Shown: piece after piece, positions 12,380-23,790 of the stretch
How positions within the stretch are numbered: position 1 is the first letter of the stretch
How the letters are laid out: each line of letters opens with the position of its first letter
Assembly (NCBI GenBank): GCA_013396635.1
Contig: WBMW01005741.1
Coordinates: forward strand, 748,039 to 812,038
Origin: Penelope pileata
Lineage: Eukaryota; Chordata; Aves; Galliformes; Cracidae
DNA length: 64,000 nucleotides
Direction of reading: 5' to 3'
Notes under the pieces: generated by a model
Seen by the model: only the letters and a program-made list of their open reading frames with translations
The model's database searches: none
What the model was told of the DNA's origin: nothing
Made by a program: the position numbers and the translations under genes

Positions 12380-13545
12380 GCAAAAGATTTTTTACAACCA
12401 CTTTGAAGTGCTTTGTTGTCTCTTTCCTCGATATCTTTCATATTTATCTAGATTGAAGGAAGTTTAGAGAAGCAAATACAATTACTGGTGCTTCTTTGTC
12501 AACCTGGCAATAGCTTCTGTCTATTCTGCTTAGAAATCTCAGTCTAAACAGGCAAGGTACGCGTGTATTTCGGCTTTTCAGACAATGTCTAGTGAATGCC
12601 CAACTAGCTTAGTCATTATGATATTTTTAAGCTGGTGGATTAGAGTCAATGTTTTTAACTGTTTGTTAGCTTGTTCATATTAATCTTCCCAATACCAGCT
12701 AGCTTAATTTTCTGCGAATTCCGTAAGGACATACTGACCTTAGTTAGAATTGAAATTAATTACAGAATGCAGTTTAGCATCTCCATAAATCTGTACAGAT
12801 CCAATTTGCATTATAAGATGGACATCCTACTATGGCATTTACTTTGTCTGGAGCCCCAGTTAAGCCATCTTTGCCCAACCTCTGGCCGTGAGGTTGTGTT
12901 TTAGACCCACAGGTATTTTATGTACTGGATCAGCATCTCTTTATGGCTTCCTGCAAGACTTGCCAAAGTCTTCCTTTGTGTTAACTTCCCTGTACCCAAA
13001 TTAAAACATCATCCATTAAAAGTCTGACACCTCGTAATCCCTCAAAGATCTGTGCAATTACTCTTCGTAATACCTCGGGAGCAGAACTTGTACCAAATGG
13101 CCTTTGCTTCAATTCACTGAATAATATCAAAATGGTGTATTAAAAATCACTAGCTTAGAGCCTGCGCTAATTTTTTCTTCAAAAAAAAATCATGTATTAT
13201 ATCTAACATTTAGAATTTTTTTTTGTTTTCTTTTTTTTCTGCTAAGATATTAGCTGTCCTTTGGTGATTTTGATCAGATGCTATACGGATTTTATGGCTT
13301 CGTTTCATTCATGTGAATCAATACACATCCATAGCACATTTGACTACTCAGTTACAACCACATAATTCTTTCCAATTGTAAATTTTTCTTCTGTAGCAAT
13401 AAACGCTTGCTTTTTCATACGGTCAGGTTTAGTTTTTCCACTCGTTAGGGTGGATGATGCTTTTTCGGGGTGGGCATCAGATGAGAATTGCCTGTTTATC
13501 AAAGTGGTGTTCAGAGATGTGAGGATTCCTGTAGTCTGTTCAGGA
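12380..13545 (-). mobile_element. Degenerate Ty3/Gypsy-type LTR retrotransposon pol (RT to RNase H)
   Basis: Reverse translation of the minus strand shows a collinear series of Ty3/Gypsy pol blocks, separated by stops and small frameshifts. From N to C these are DRMKKQAFIATEE (13386-13424), a VVVTE block leading into MCIDS (about 13314-13360), an FNTPF block (about 13120-13140), LKQRPFG followed by the MDDV catalytic motif (MDD at 13008-13016), RLWQVLQEAIKRC (12933-12971), PDKVNAIVGCP (12819-12854), RFMEML (12763-12798), and an RNase H-like DKEAPVIVFA (12447-12500). Spacings are close to those of the family. The wider limits are approximate. No LTRs, integrase or primer-binding site were found. 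It is an old, non-functional copy. A caulimovirus-like or other reverse-transcribing origin is less likely given the RNase H order. Confidence 0.82.
12984..13139 (-). pseudogene. Gypsy RT core, 52-codon surviving open frame
   Basis: The best-kept part of the Gypsy relic: 52 codons with no stop, ending at a stop codon at 12981-12983. It contains QRPFGTSSAPEVLRRV and, 20 residues later, LMDDVLIW. These correspond to the conserved PFG and (Y/I/V)xDD motifs of the RT palm, with both catalytic aspartates kept. A 156-base open run in a copy otherwise full of stops is slightly long but not beyond chance; I see no reason to call it a host gene. Confidence 0.8.
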
Positions 13546-14109
13546 TTCTGCAGAGATTACAGCCCACATCACTTTTTACTAACTCAGGCTGTGTCACTTC
13601 CGAGTCCTAGTGTTTTCCCTGAAACACATTGCAGTTTCCCAATTCAAAAAAATACAGCCATGCCATTAACGTTTAGCTGTGTTTGCCTGCCTGAGCCATT
13701 TATTCTGCACTCTCTGTGCCAACAAAAATATATATGCCGTTACTTTCTGCTTGCTAAATGTGCAGACTTTCCTGGCTTTAATATGTGTGCCACAGCTCTG
13801 AATTAATGATTTTTATTGTCTTTGCATTTATAGTCTATTTGACCAAATTCTGAGTCTTTCTTGGCTTGTGTACTCAACCTCATTGTGTGGCTTGGGGGGT
13901 TTGTGATAATGAGAATTTGTATTTTCTCTTTTGGATTCTTTTTCAGATTCCCTTCTCCTCCAGTTTTCTCTTTTTGAAATGATACAGCACGGACACTCAT
14001 TCATCACTGAGTCATACAGAGCCCAGCTGTGCATTCTGCTGCCTTTTAAAATGTCTCTGTTCCTGGGTTAAGATCATGGAGCCTCTTCTTCAGAGGTTTG
14101 CATCCATCT
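13546..14109. other. Unique sequence, possibly decayed Gypsy gag-protease side
   Basis: This lies on the 5' side of the minus-strand Gypsy pol, where gag and protease would be. Around 13741-13795 the minus strand reads CGTHIKARKVC, faintly like the cysteine-histidine knuckle of a Gypsy gag, but the pattern is incomplete. Nothing else is recognised. Confidence 0.3.
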
Positions 14110-14186
14110 GGGGTCTGATCCAGTGCCCCCAAAAGCCTGTGGAATAATTCTAGTTGCCTCCAATGGGCTTTAGATAAGGCTAGGTC
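14110..14186. repeat. Short palindromic MITE-like repeat
   Basis: The left arm begins GGGTCTGATCCAGTGCCC (from 14111) and the right arm contains CCAATGGGCTTTAGATAAGG (14160-14179). The two arms are imperfect reverse complements around a 30-base centre. The arms match a short palindromic repeat I recall as abundant in turtles and other sauropsids, typified by CTGATCCAAAGCCCATTGA. It has no coding capacity. Family assignment is from memory. Confidence 0.55.
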
Positions 14187-15594
14187 ATTTTGTCCTGAGG
14201 CTATGTACTTCTCTTTCATGTAAGGGCTGTGGAGTTCTTCAAGTCCATATGACCATGCTTCAATTTCTATCCAGTCCCCAGTGCATCAGCTAGATCACAT
14301 TACCCATGGTTGCAATGTTTTTAAATGATCACATTTATGTAGTAGCAGCTTCTCCCTCTGATTACAAGAGCCGGAGCCAAATCCTTCCCAGTTGCTTCTC
14401 CTCCCATGCAAAAGCAGCGCGTGCCAGCAAACACAACCGTGTCCACTGTGTGAACGGTACCGTGGCGTTTTATGTGCCTCCTCTGCAGCTTATTGGCACT
14501 GGGCAACTGTTCAAACTCTTCCTGATGCTCCCTTTTCTGTTACGATTTCCTGACAATTCGAAGAATTTGGGGGAAATAAACACTCCTTTTCCAGCCATAA
14601 CTTGGGTCATGGTTTAGTGGGTGCTTAGAAGAAGAGGCACGGTGCTTTTATGATAAAAGAAAGTGTGCTATTATGCACAGGATTATACTCAGGATCGTGG
14701 AAAAGTGTGAGTGATACTGAGCATGCTCAGAGTTTTGGTGTACACACCTGTCTAGCCAGTCCTGTGCTAATATAATGCCACCTCAGCTCCAGTGCCTGAA
14801 ATGAACACCTCCAGGGTTTGACAAAATGTTGATCCTGGGCTAGGTCCAAGCCTGCCTCCGGGCCATAAAGATAGAACGTCTTTGGACCAGAAACAAGGCA
14901 AAAAGCTGAACGTTGCAAGCTAGCTGCCATGAAAGCCAGAAGATGAAACACAGGAAAAAAGAATTAACTAGGAGGCATCCATCAAAGTCCTTCTTGAGGT
15001 GAATAATTATACTCTCTGTTAATTACACGTAGTACCATAGCTTGGCTTTCATGATATATGTCAGTTTTTATTGCTCTTGTTGTCGGTTTCTGGATGTCAT
15101 AACTCTGCTCCCCAGCAGCCTGTCATCAGAAAGAGCTATGCTAAATGAATTCTATAAAAAAAGCTTTTGCTAGTGTTTGTTTTTATGGGAGCTGCGGTGC
15201 AATAGGGTAGCTAGAGCTCCTGCACCAAGTTTTCCAGCAGGATGATGCTCAGAGCTGGCCTAGTTCAGCACCTTCTCTATAGAATCACATCCACAGCCTG
15301 AGTAATTCTTGCTGTTGTGGGCAGGGAGGCATTTCTTTGTGCAGGGTTTGTTCTGCTGCCTCTGATCACCATCACAAACCTTACAGGCCGCTATTGCCCC
15401 TCAGCTGGCTATCCCCGGCTCTTCTGTCCCCACGGAGCACTGCATGCAGATACATCCACCTTCAGGCACACTAACAGGATTTCAGAGGGCTTCCAGCTCT
15501 GCCGTGGGACCTCATCACATCCCCTCTCCCTGTGTGTGGGCAAGGCTTGTATCAGTGCTCTTTCGGAAACATTTCCCCGGTGAATTTTGTTTAT
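14187..15594. other. Unique non-coding sequence
   Basis: No gene or repeat family is recognised. Open frames are all at or below about 105 codons and unrecognised. Confidence 0.5.
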
Positions 15595-15735
15595 GATTAT
15601 GGAATCACAGAAATAAGCAATGAAAAAATGTATCTGCTTATTCCAAGAAGTCCTGTCAGCTTGAACTCATCCAGTCAGGGAGAACCACCAGTATTATTTA
15701 ACTTTGCTTTGTCATACCAAGTGATTTGCTAGCCA
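15595..15735 (-). mobile_element. Possible ancient CR1 fragment, reversed
   Basis: The segment starts with GGAATCACAGAAATAAGC and later shows GTATTATTTAACTTTGCTTT, GTCATACCAAGTG. Its order and wording recall the antisense 3' end of an old CR1-like LINE. The resemblance is weak and the call is tentative. Confidence 0.3.
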
Positions 15736-18700
15736 GCGTTTAGAGAGCGTACGAATTCTTGGAAGAATTATGGCTTGGCATTATGGTTTAACCTACTCAA
15801 ATAGAAATGTGTAAGGACGCTGTCGTTTTGTCCCTTATGTAGCCAAAAATAAATACATTTCACTATGCATTTGAAATTCTTAATTTGCTGTAGTCATGTC
15901 GAAAAGTTTTATGTTTAGTCCACAGACTGAAATATGTTCTCATCAATTTTGTCTTGAATACTTTTGCATAAGGAACAAATTAATCAAAAAATGTCTTTGT
16001 GCCAAAATTTCACAAAGAAACACTGCCAAATTTTTTAGAAAACTGTACTGCAAATATTTTATCCAGCTCTGGTGATCAGGGTGAGTAAGAATGAGTGAAC
16101 ATTCTCAGAGTAGGTTTGTGTCTCTGGTTCTTCCATGCTCTTGATCACAGTTAGTATCTGCAGGCCTGAAAATATTTACTGTTTTGAGGCCTCTAATACT
16201 TCTGTGAAATAATAGAGCATTACCTTCTCCTTCTTCCTGTGAGGCTTAGAAACTTAGAGGTTAAACACTGGGTAAGACCACCCAAACAAAGTTTTTACAC
16301 ATCCTATTGTAGGATGGGATGAAATGCTGTCTGGAAGTGTGTAGTCTATAATGGAAGATTATGGTAGAAGTCTATTTTTTAGGTAAAATATTAGGTTAGA
16401 TGAACTCTAAGTGAGGTGTCCATGGCTAGGCAGGAAGTCTCTAGCAGAGAAAGAAAACAAAACTGTTTCAGGGATCCAAGGCAATTTATGGGGCCTTCTT
16501 TCTTTTATGCCATTTCAACCGTCCTTCCCACTCCCAGATTCCAGAATACTTGTGTTCTGATGCAAGCCAGCTAGCAGCGGAGGCAGAATGGCACTCAGAT
16601 CACAAGCAAGCAGAAAGATAAGCAGTCTGAATGCAGCAGAGATGCACCATTAGAGAGAGTTGAAGCCCAAGAAGCAAACTTGTTTTGAGGGAAGTGCTCA
16701 GATACATTGGTCTTGGTGGCCATGCCTTCAGGGTGTAGGAAGGAACCGGGCCTACCACTTCAGATGCTTTCCTTTAAACAAGAGACTGCCTGGAAATGAA
16801 GAAGGATTGCACAGGGTAACTCGCAGTTTTGCTCCTGACAAATTTAAAGCATAAGCTGTCCAATCGCCACCTAATCTGCGAGTCATAACCTCAAGCCAGC
16901 CATCTCAGCCCTGGCCCTCGCAGCTCCCTATGTGGCTGTGTGGAGCACAGGGGCTGCCCCTTCCCTCCTGCCTTGCCTGCCTTTCCCTTCAGGGCAAGCC
17001 TTCAAGGCTAGATCTCCTCCATGTCTCTCATCTCATGTTTTCAGACCACTTGGCAGTAGTTTGGTTTCCTCTGGAAAAGAGTCTGAATTTGGCAGTAGTA
17101 GTGGCCTAAAATTGCTTTTAACTGAGCTAAAAACACACATAATTCCCTGAGCACTGGAGCTCATGCCATCTCATTTGTTCTGTGGTTGGATTCCCAGGTG
17201 TCAGGAAAAGCTTGGGCTGAAGCTTTCCATTCAGTTAGTATAATCATAACAGCACTGATGCATAGGAATTCTCTGATGTCTAAGAAGTCATTCTCTTCTT
17301 TTTGGGAAGGAGAGGCAATAGCTGGGCCTCTCTCATTCTTATCTGAACGAATTTCTGAACTTCTCTGAACTTCCTTCTGAAGTTTGTGGGGATGTAGCAG
17401 CTGAGAGACCACTGTTTATGTGTCAGAACTAATCAAAACTGACTCTTCTCTGGTATCTTAAACAACTTTGGGTTTGGCTGTGCTCTGCCTTCGGATGTAA
17501 GCGCAATGAAGTCATATAAAGCCAGCTCCATTACAGCAGGTACACTTTATTTCAGCTCCCCATCATCAAAATGGAGTGCATGGCGCTCTTATCATTGTAT
17601 GGGCGGTTATAGGGACTAAGCATGGAAGAATGAGAAGTGTCTGTTTAGAGGGTCTAAAGAGAAACAGGGATATGCTGTGAATAGTTGGAAGGAAGTAAGG
17701 ATAGAACATGGAGATCCTCCTAATTTTGCAGATTGGATTTTAGGAAAGAAGAGCAAAGAAGGACACGAACAGTCAGAATCTCTTCTGTTTGTGCCTCCTC
17801 CTATGAAGAACTTTCAACTGGACCTACTGTAAGGATGTGATTTTTCTGCTGATACACTTCTGCTAAAGTAGGATCAAGATCTCATATGAGAAAAAAGTCG
17901 GTGGTTGAAGCTCCTCAGCTTCTTACAACTCAGGAGTGTTTTCTGGTAGCCTCCAGGCTGAGTTGTGGTCCCAGGGACAATTCCTGCTACCACCCAAGTA
18001 GTTTTTCTATCAGTATGTAATACAGTAAGCTATGTTTACCACTCAAGCAGAATTTGCCATTCTGGTCATGAAGAGGTTGGAAAGGCTTGCTCTAGAAAAG
18101 TGGTGGTGTTTGGAGATGACTGAAAAGGTCTGACTCTAAATGTAAGTGATCTTAATGAAACCTTTACATAGATGTTTTATTTGTGTATTTATTGTTAGCT
18201 CTCCCTGGGAAAACTTGGTGCGTGGAGGAGTGATTTAATTCAATTACTTCAGATTGTGCTTAAAAGTATTCCCTTAAGATCTCAGCATGTCTCTTAACCC
18301 ACCAGCGCACTCAAAGACAGTTTGCACAATGGAAATCTGAGATTTCACATTCGAGTTAAATCCCACGCAGTTGCTCTTGTTTTACCCAAATCAGCTTACG
18401 CTTCTCTCTAGGAATATGTTGCCCAGATGCTCGAGGCTTTGTAAGAGCAAGAGTTAACAAGCTTTAAGCCACAGTACAATTTTCAGTTTTCTCTGATAAA
18501 CAGTATCTTTGAATTTATACTAATACAACCTTTGCTATAACATACTCTCACCATCTGATTCTCAGAAAGCAAAGTTCTGGTGGTTTCATCCTTTAAAGCA
18601 GCAACAGCTCACACACTTGTCAGGAAATGCACCTAATGCATTTCTTCTTTTCTTGATTGAGTCTCTCAAACATTATTTTTGGTGGAAAGCACAGTTGATA

Positions 18701-18739
18701 CCGGTATTCAAAGAGCTTTCACCTAAGCATTTTCACAGT
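15736..18739. other. Unique non-coding sequence
   Basis: AT-rich in its first 400 bases and otherwise ordinary. No host exon is recognised. The only repeat-like element seen is the MIR-like patch at about 16215-16290. Confidence 0.5.
16215..16290 (-). mobile_element. Possible MIR-type SINE relic
   Basis: The segment CCTGTGAGGCTTAGAAACTT, AGAGGTTAAACACTGGGTAA follows the antisense MIR core (a GATGAGGAAACTGAGGC block followed by AGAGGTTAAGTAACTTGCCC) with many changes. It is plausible for a CORE-SINE relic but not secure. Confidence 0.35.
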
Positions 18740-20260
18740 CTTAAAAAAAAAAAAAAAGAACTAAAAGGGTCCTAAAGATATCATAAGCCCATCTCTTTAC
18801 CCTGAAGCAGAGGCACCTGCACCTGTTATTCCTTCCATATGATTTGGTTTGAAAGCTGTCCAGTAATGGAGCTCCACACCCTCCCCAAGTAGACATTTTT
18901 AGTACTTTACCGTGATTACCAATAGAGCTTTAATTTCTTTCTGAAATTTAAGCCAGTTAATGCCTTGCTTTGTCCACGTTAGACGTGAGCATCAAATTAT
19001 TCCCTTCCCTTATGTAAACAATCTTGTGTGTACATGAAAATTCTTGTCATTCCTCACCCAGTCTTCCCTTCTGCTGACTAATTAGCCCAAGTTGTTTCAA
19101 ATCCCCCCTGAAATGGGTGTTTTCTAGAATTGTAACCGTTTCTGTTTTGCTCTCTGTTAAGCTTTGTCTACATCTTTCTTTAAATGCTCTGTGCAGAGCA
19201 GGACATAACATTCCTGCTGAAGCAACTGGATGCTTGGTAGATTGGAAGGATCAAGAACATCCAAATTCCTGTATCTACACAATATTTGCCTTTTTTTACA
19301 ATGCTGTAACACTGCTGATAGAAGTCCACTTTGCAATCTACTGCACTCCGCCCACCTCAGATTTTCTTTATCTGAAGAACTTCTAACTAGCTAGTTGTTC
19401 CAGTTTCTTGTGACCATGTGGTTGTTTATTCTTGTTAAAGGCTTTAATTGCTCTTTTTATTGGATTAAGTCCATTTCTAAGAGTGCTTCTCCACTTTGTA
19501 AAGATCCTTTTGAATTCTAATTTTAGCTTTTAGCATTCTTTCAGTCTTCCTTGCAAGGCGTCACCTACATGATTTGTAAGCCAGGTCTCCACTGCTCTCC
19601 ATCATTCAGCTTGAGGACGATGCTCAGTCTGTTGGGTCCATGGAATCTCACTCAGTGCAGTTTCCCTTTTTGACACAAACGGCTGAGAACAGCCCTCAAA
19701 GTGAGGCTGTGCCACTGGTTTTACACCTACCCTTGAGTCATTACTAGTCCGTGTTTTCTGAGATTGCCAAAGAGAATATCACAGGCACTAGTGTCACAAA
19801 TCCTACTAAAAGTCAAGATATATGGCATCTATTGCTTGTCACCTATGCCCAAGGCCCATTACCTGTCACACAAAGAAATTAAATTGGCTTGACACAATTT
19901 CTTTCTGACAATTCAACAGGGTCTGTTACTCATCTCTTCGTGCTTATCCTTTTAGTTTCTTACATACAGTTCAATTATTTGTTTCAGTATTTTTTCTTGG
20001 GATGGAAGTTACACTGAGTAGTTGGTAATTCCCTAGCATATTTTTTAAAAGCTAGACACCATGTTTCCCCTTTCCAGACTTCTAAAATCTTTTCTACTCT
20101 CTATAATTCATGTTCTCCATGAACTGAAATTGCTTCAGCCTTTTCTCTAAGTGTTCAGTGGAAGAAGTTCATCAAGACCAGCTGACTTGAAAATGTATTC
20201 ATCTGAGATTTTTTCATGCTTTTCTTTTCTTTTTTTTTTTTTTTTCTCTAGACTTTCATA
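18740..20260 (-). mobile_element. Long ancient CR1 LINE relic with RT trace
   Basis: About 1.5 kb of old CR1 in reverse orientation. Its 3' end is at the A-rich run 18744-18758, and the body can be followed in order through the terminal ORF2 region to the RT domain. The minus strand at 19809-19835 reads AIDAIYLDF, which corresponds to the conserved AVDVVYLDF block of CR1 RT. The segment from 19800 to about 20170 then follows the antisense RT sequence of the CR1 type common in turtles, including the TTGGCTTGACACAATTTCTT block. Many indels and stops show a very old copy. The 5' limit is uncertain and may reach 20330. The T run at 20228-20249 is probably a later expansion. Confidence 0.75.
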
Positions 20261-22640
20261 GTTTGAGCTCTCGTAGTGCTGACAGTAATAGGATAGCACT
20301 GGACACTTCACTCTACCTTCTTAATCAACTGGACTCCCAGAATGATTTGGCCTTTAGAGTGTCATCCGTCCCTTCCCCTTAACACTTTTGTTTGTGTTCC
20401 AGTCTCTGTTGGTGACGGAAGGGGATATTTTTTTGTTGCTTCCCAGCTGCATCCCTGCATCCTCTCAGTGGCCTGGTCTGGGTGCTCTCTTCTGATGCCT
20501 GAGCTCAACGAAGTGCCTGATTTATTTGGGTTGGTTTCCTGCTTCCTTCCCCCCTGCCTTTCCATGTTCTGCAATAAGATACTTAGCTCTGAGTCTCTCA
20601 GTATTGCTTCTTGGAGTAATTCCCAGCTTTCCTTTTCTCCTTTCTCCTTTATACTCTCTTCTCATGAAATCTTACCTACCTACATCTGTGTTTAGTGGAG
20701 TCTGCCTCATCAGTGCTCCTTGTTTTCACGTTGCTGGCTGCTTACTCATGTCATGGATTTTGAACTCTGACCTCCCTTGTGCTCTCTCACCAAAGCTGCC
20801 TTCTGCTTTCATAATCAGAGTTTACATTGGTTCCAGGTATTAAACTTACTTCACCAAAGAGATTCTGTCTTTGTGACTGTAGCTCTTTCCGCTCCAGAGC
20901 ATTTGCTGCCATAATGGTGTTTCCCTTTCACATCCTCCTTCTCCTTGTCTGTCCCCTAGCCGATGTTTGTGTAGCAGCAAGACTTGAAAGCACTGACTGC
21001 GCTGTAAACGCAGAGGATCTGAGCTGCTGTAACTGCCCTTCTCCCACTGGGTCACTGGTTAGCAGTTTTGTTTACTTGGGCTTTTGAATTCCTTTGGGCT
21101 TGCCTCACATTGCATGAACTTCATGGATGCTTTGCATTTGCTTTCTCTCATTTAATGCTCATTGAAGTTGAACAGCCCATTTCTTGCAGCTCCGCTTTGA
21201 TTTACGTATCAGCACCAGTAACAACCTGATTGCATTATCTTCTTGTGTCAAATCCGGTCATTCCTACAGTTGATGCAGGTCCACATTAAGATCTCTTCTC
21301 TAACAGAAGTGGCTTCTGAAGTGCCTTCACTTTTGCATTTTCCATTTGATTTGTTTTTGAATACCTTGTTACTTTGCCACAATTCTATAAAAGGAAAAAA
21401 TTGAAAACGCCTATTTGTTCCCTTACTGTTTTACGTGAAAAGTCTTTCTGCATTCCAATCTTAAAGTTACTTGTGTTACAATGCAAATTTTAATGTGTGT
21501 TTACTTCTGTAAAATAATTTGTTGTTTGTAGTTTTTTGCATATGTTGAATAATTTGTGCAGGGGCTCTGGTGAATGAATTCTTCTAACTGAAGTTATCCT
21601 GAATTGACTGTAGCTATTCTGTAGTTAAAGTTTCGACTGGAGTTTACCTGATTTTGAACAGATGTTTGCCTTATGAGATAGATAAACAGAGGAATAAAAC
21701 GCTCCCCAAAAGACAGACCGCGTGAGGCCTTGACTAAGAGTTTTTTTCCCAGTATGAAACGAATAGGATTCACTGGGTTCTTGGCTATAGCTACCTCATG
21801 GTGGAGTTTTTCAGATGCCAAAATTTCTTTTCATTCACTTTCCCGTTTTATAGCACATGAGCGACAACAGCAGCAGCAAAGAGATTAAAACCAGTTTAGC
21901 GGACTCATCTTGTTGAGAACTACTGCACAAGAGCACTGAAAATTAGTTGATTGAACTCTAATTTTAAAAGTCACTGACATTATAAAAAAATGTCAGAGGG
22001 CATGTCATCAGAAACAGGCTTAAAATAGGATGTCAGATGACTGCTGAAGACCTAATTCTTCTTTCTGTTTCTTTTCTTAATTTGTTTAGCAGCATGCAAA
22101 TCCTGAAACTATACAGCAATTGTCAAAGCAGCTTTATTAGTACAAATTCCGCCACGCTCACAGATGACCTGCATTTCTAGGTTACATAAATGGTAGGACA
22201 ACGTACAAAAACCACCCTCTTCAACAGGAGCTCTGCTGAACCCCCAGAGAAAGCTGACTCCATCACCAGTTCTCTCTGTTCTCCTTGAATTGCATCAACC
22301 TCTCCTCAGGACAGTGCTTTCATCAGGAGAAATTTAACGGTGATGGCTTTTTTGTGTGATGCTGGTAAGGATTAGATTGTTCAGGAGTGCTGTGTGCTAA
22401 TATGGACAAAGCAAGGAGACCCATTGTTTCATTTTCTGCTTCAGAGACATGCCCTTGGTTTGTAGGTGTTTGCTTATTTTGGGTTTCGTTAAAACAAATT
22501 TTCTGTCTTGGTGTGTCTCATTCAAATGGGAACAACCCGAGCCTGGGGGGAGGAGGAAGACGAGCAGACAGCCACACACACAGCAGATACCCTTTCCTTC
22601 AGAGAAAGAAGAGGGATGTCGTCAACCAGAAGAACAAAGA
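20261..22640. other. Unique non-coding sequence
   Basis: No host exon is recognised. Open frames of up to 117 codons (20342-20695) have no known domain. A 7-bp inverted repeat TGACATT/AATGTCA lies near 21975-21995, and an octamer-type ATGCAAAT occurs near 22094. Nothing more can be said. Confidence 0.5.
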
Positions 22641-22852
22641 TCACAGAATCACAGAATGGCTTATGTTGGAAAGGACCTCAAGGATCATCAAGTTTCACCC
22701 CCCCTGCAGCAGGCAGGGCTGCCAACTGCTAGATCAGGCTGCCCACGGCCCCATCCACCCTGGCCTTGAACACCTCCAGGGATGGGGCATCCACAACCTC
22801 CCTGTGCAGCGTGTGCCAGCACCTCACCATCTTCTCAGTGAAGAACTTCCCC
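22641..22852 (-). mobile_element. CR1 LINE 3' end, reversed
   Basis: This is the antisense of a CR1 3' terminus: it starts with TCACAGAATCACAGAATGGC, the reverse of the octamer tail, followed by GTTGGAAAGGACCTCAAGG and the usual gap-free 3' UTR. The copy runs about 210 bases and stops after the CCAGCACCTCACCATCTTCT block, so it is strongly 5'-truncated. It is well preserved and thus among the younger copies here. The 210-codon frame at 22387-23019 on the plus strand runs through it in antisense and is not a gene. Confidence 0.95.
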
Positions 22853-23489
22853 AACAGCTAAAAACTTCCCCGTCAGGAATTAATGGGAAGTCATGCCACG
22901 CATCCCATTGCAGATCGTGCTGGTCCATCCCTGGACAGCTGAGCTCCTCCAGAAGCAACTCCTGTACAACTGCAGCTGTGGCCCACTTAAGGCGTGTTGG
23001 AATTTGTACTTTATCTTAAAATCCAGGCTGTGAGCGGCAGAGGTTTAGGAGCTTTTTGTGAGCATCTCGAGTCTCTCTGCATTAGGACAGAGGCAGGACA
23101 TTTTAAATCAACACGATGGCTGTCAGCCTCACTCACGAGCCACAGCCTTCAGGGAGAATTAAGAACCAGAAGAATGCTTGTTACACAGAGGAGGAAAAAT
23201 GCATGTTTTAATAGTGGTGGGGTCTGCTTCAGTTGTGAAACTGGGCAGGAGGAGGGAATTCAGCTGCTGAACAGACAAAAGAGGTTTTTCTTCCTGTTTG
23301 TGAACTGGGATCCTTGGCTACCTAGCAGGTTCATTGCGAAAATGTTTCCAAGTGATGAGGAAAGAGTCAGAAGGCTATTGTGAATGCTTTTTAGTCTTAC
23401 TATAGATTTTTCTGTTTCTTAACGCTAGCCAAAGTGAGGAACGATTGATTTGCGAAAGCTCAACAGAGCCTGTGCAATTCACTTAGGAT

Positions 23490-23790
23490 GCCTTTCAGGA
23501 AGGGCGAGCGGCAATTGCCATCCTTCCCTCACAGCTTTGGAGGTCTGGGGGAAGGACGGGCACGGGTGCTACCAGAGGAGGGGGCTGGAGGCAGCCCTGG
23601 GGTGGCGGCTGCGTGCCAGCAAGGCGCGGGGCACAGCACGGCCGTGCTCTGTGAGCGTGCCAGAGGGGCTGGGGAAGGCACGGTGCAGCAGGGCTGCTCG
23701 CATCGAGAGAGGCTGGGCAGCACGTGGGCCCCGCACGTGAGGCACAGAGATAGCAGCCTGGTGAGTGTCCAGCTGGGGCGAGCTTGATGC
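23490..23790. promoter_or_regulatory. GC-rich patch with paired CACGTG E-boxes
   Basis: The patch is much richer in GC than its neighbours. It holds two perfect CACGTG palindromes at 23721-23726 and 23734-23739, 13 bases apart, a binding site type for bHLH-zip factors such as MYC/MAX or USF. A splice-donor-like CTGGTGAGTG follows at 23758-23767. This could be a promoter or first exon of an unrecognised transcript, but nothing confirms transcription. Confidence 0.25.

Noticed and set aside
22387..23019. Open frame of 210 codons on the plus strand
   Set aside because: Its middle third is the antisense of a CR1 3' end, and the rest matches nothing.
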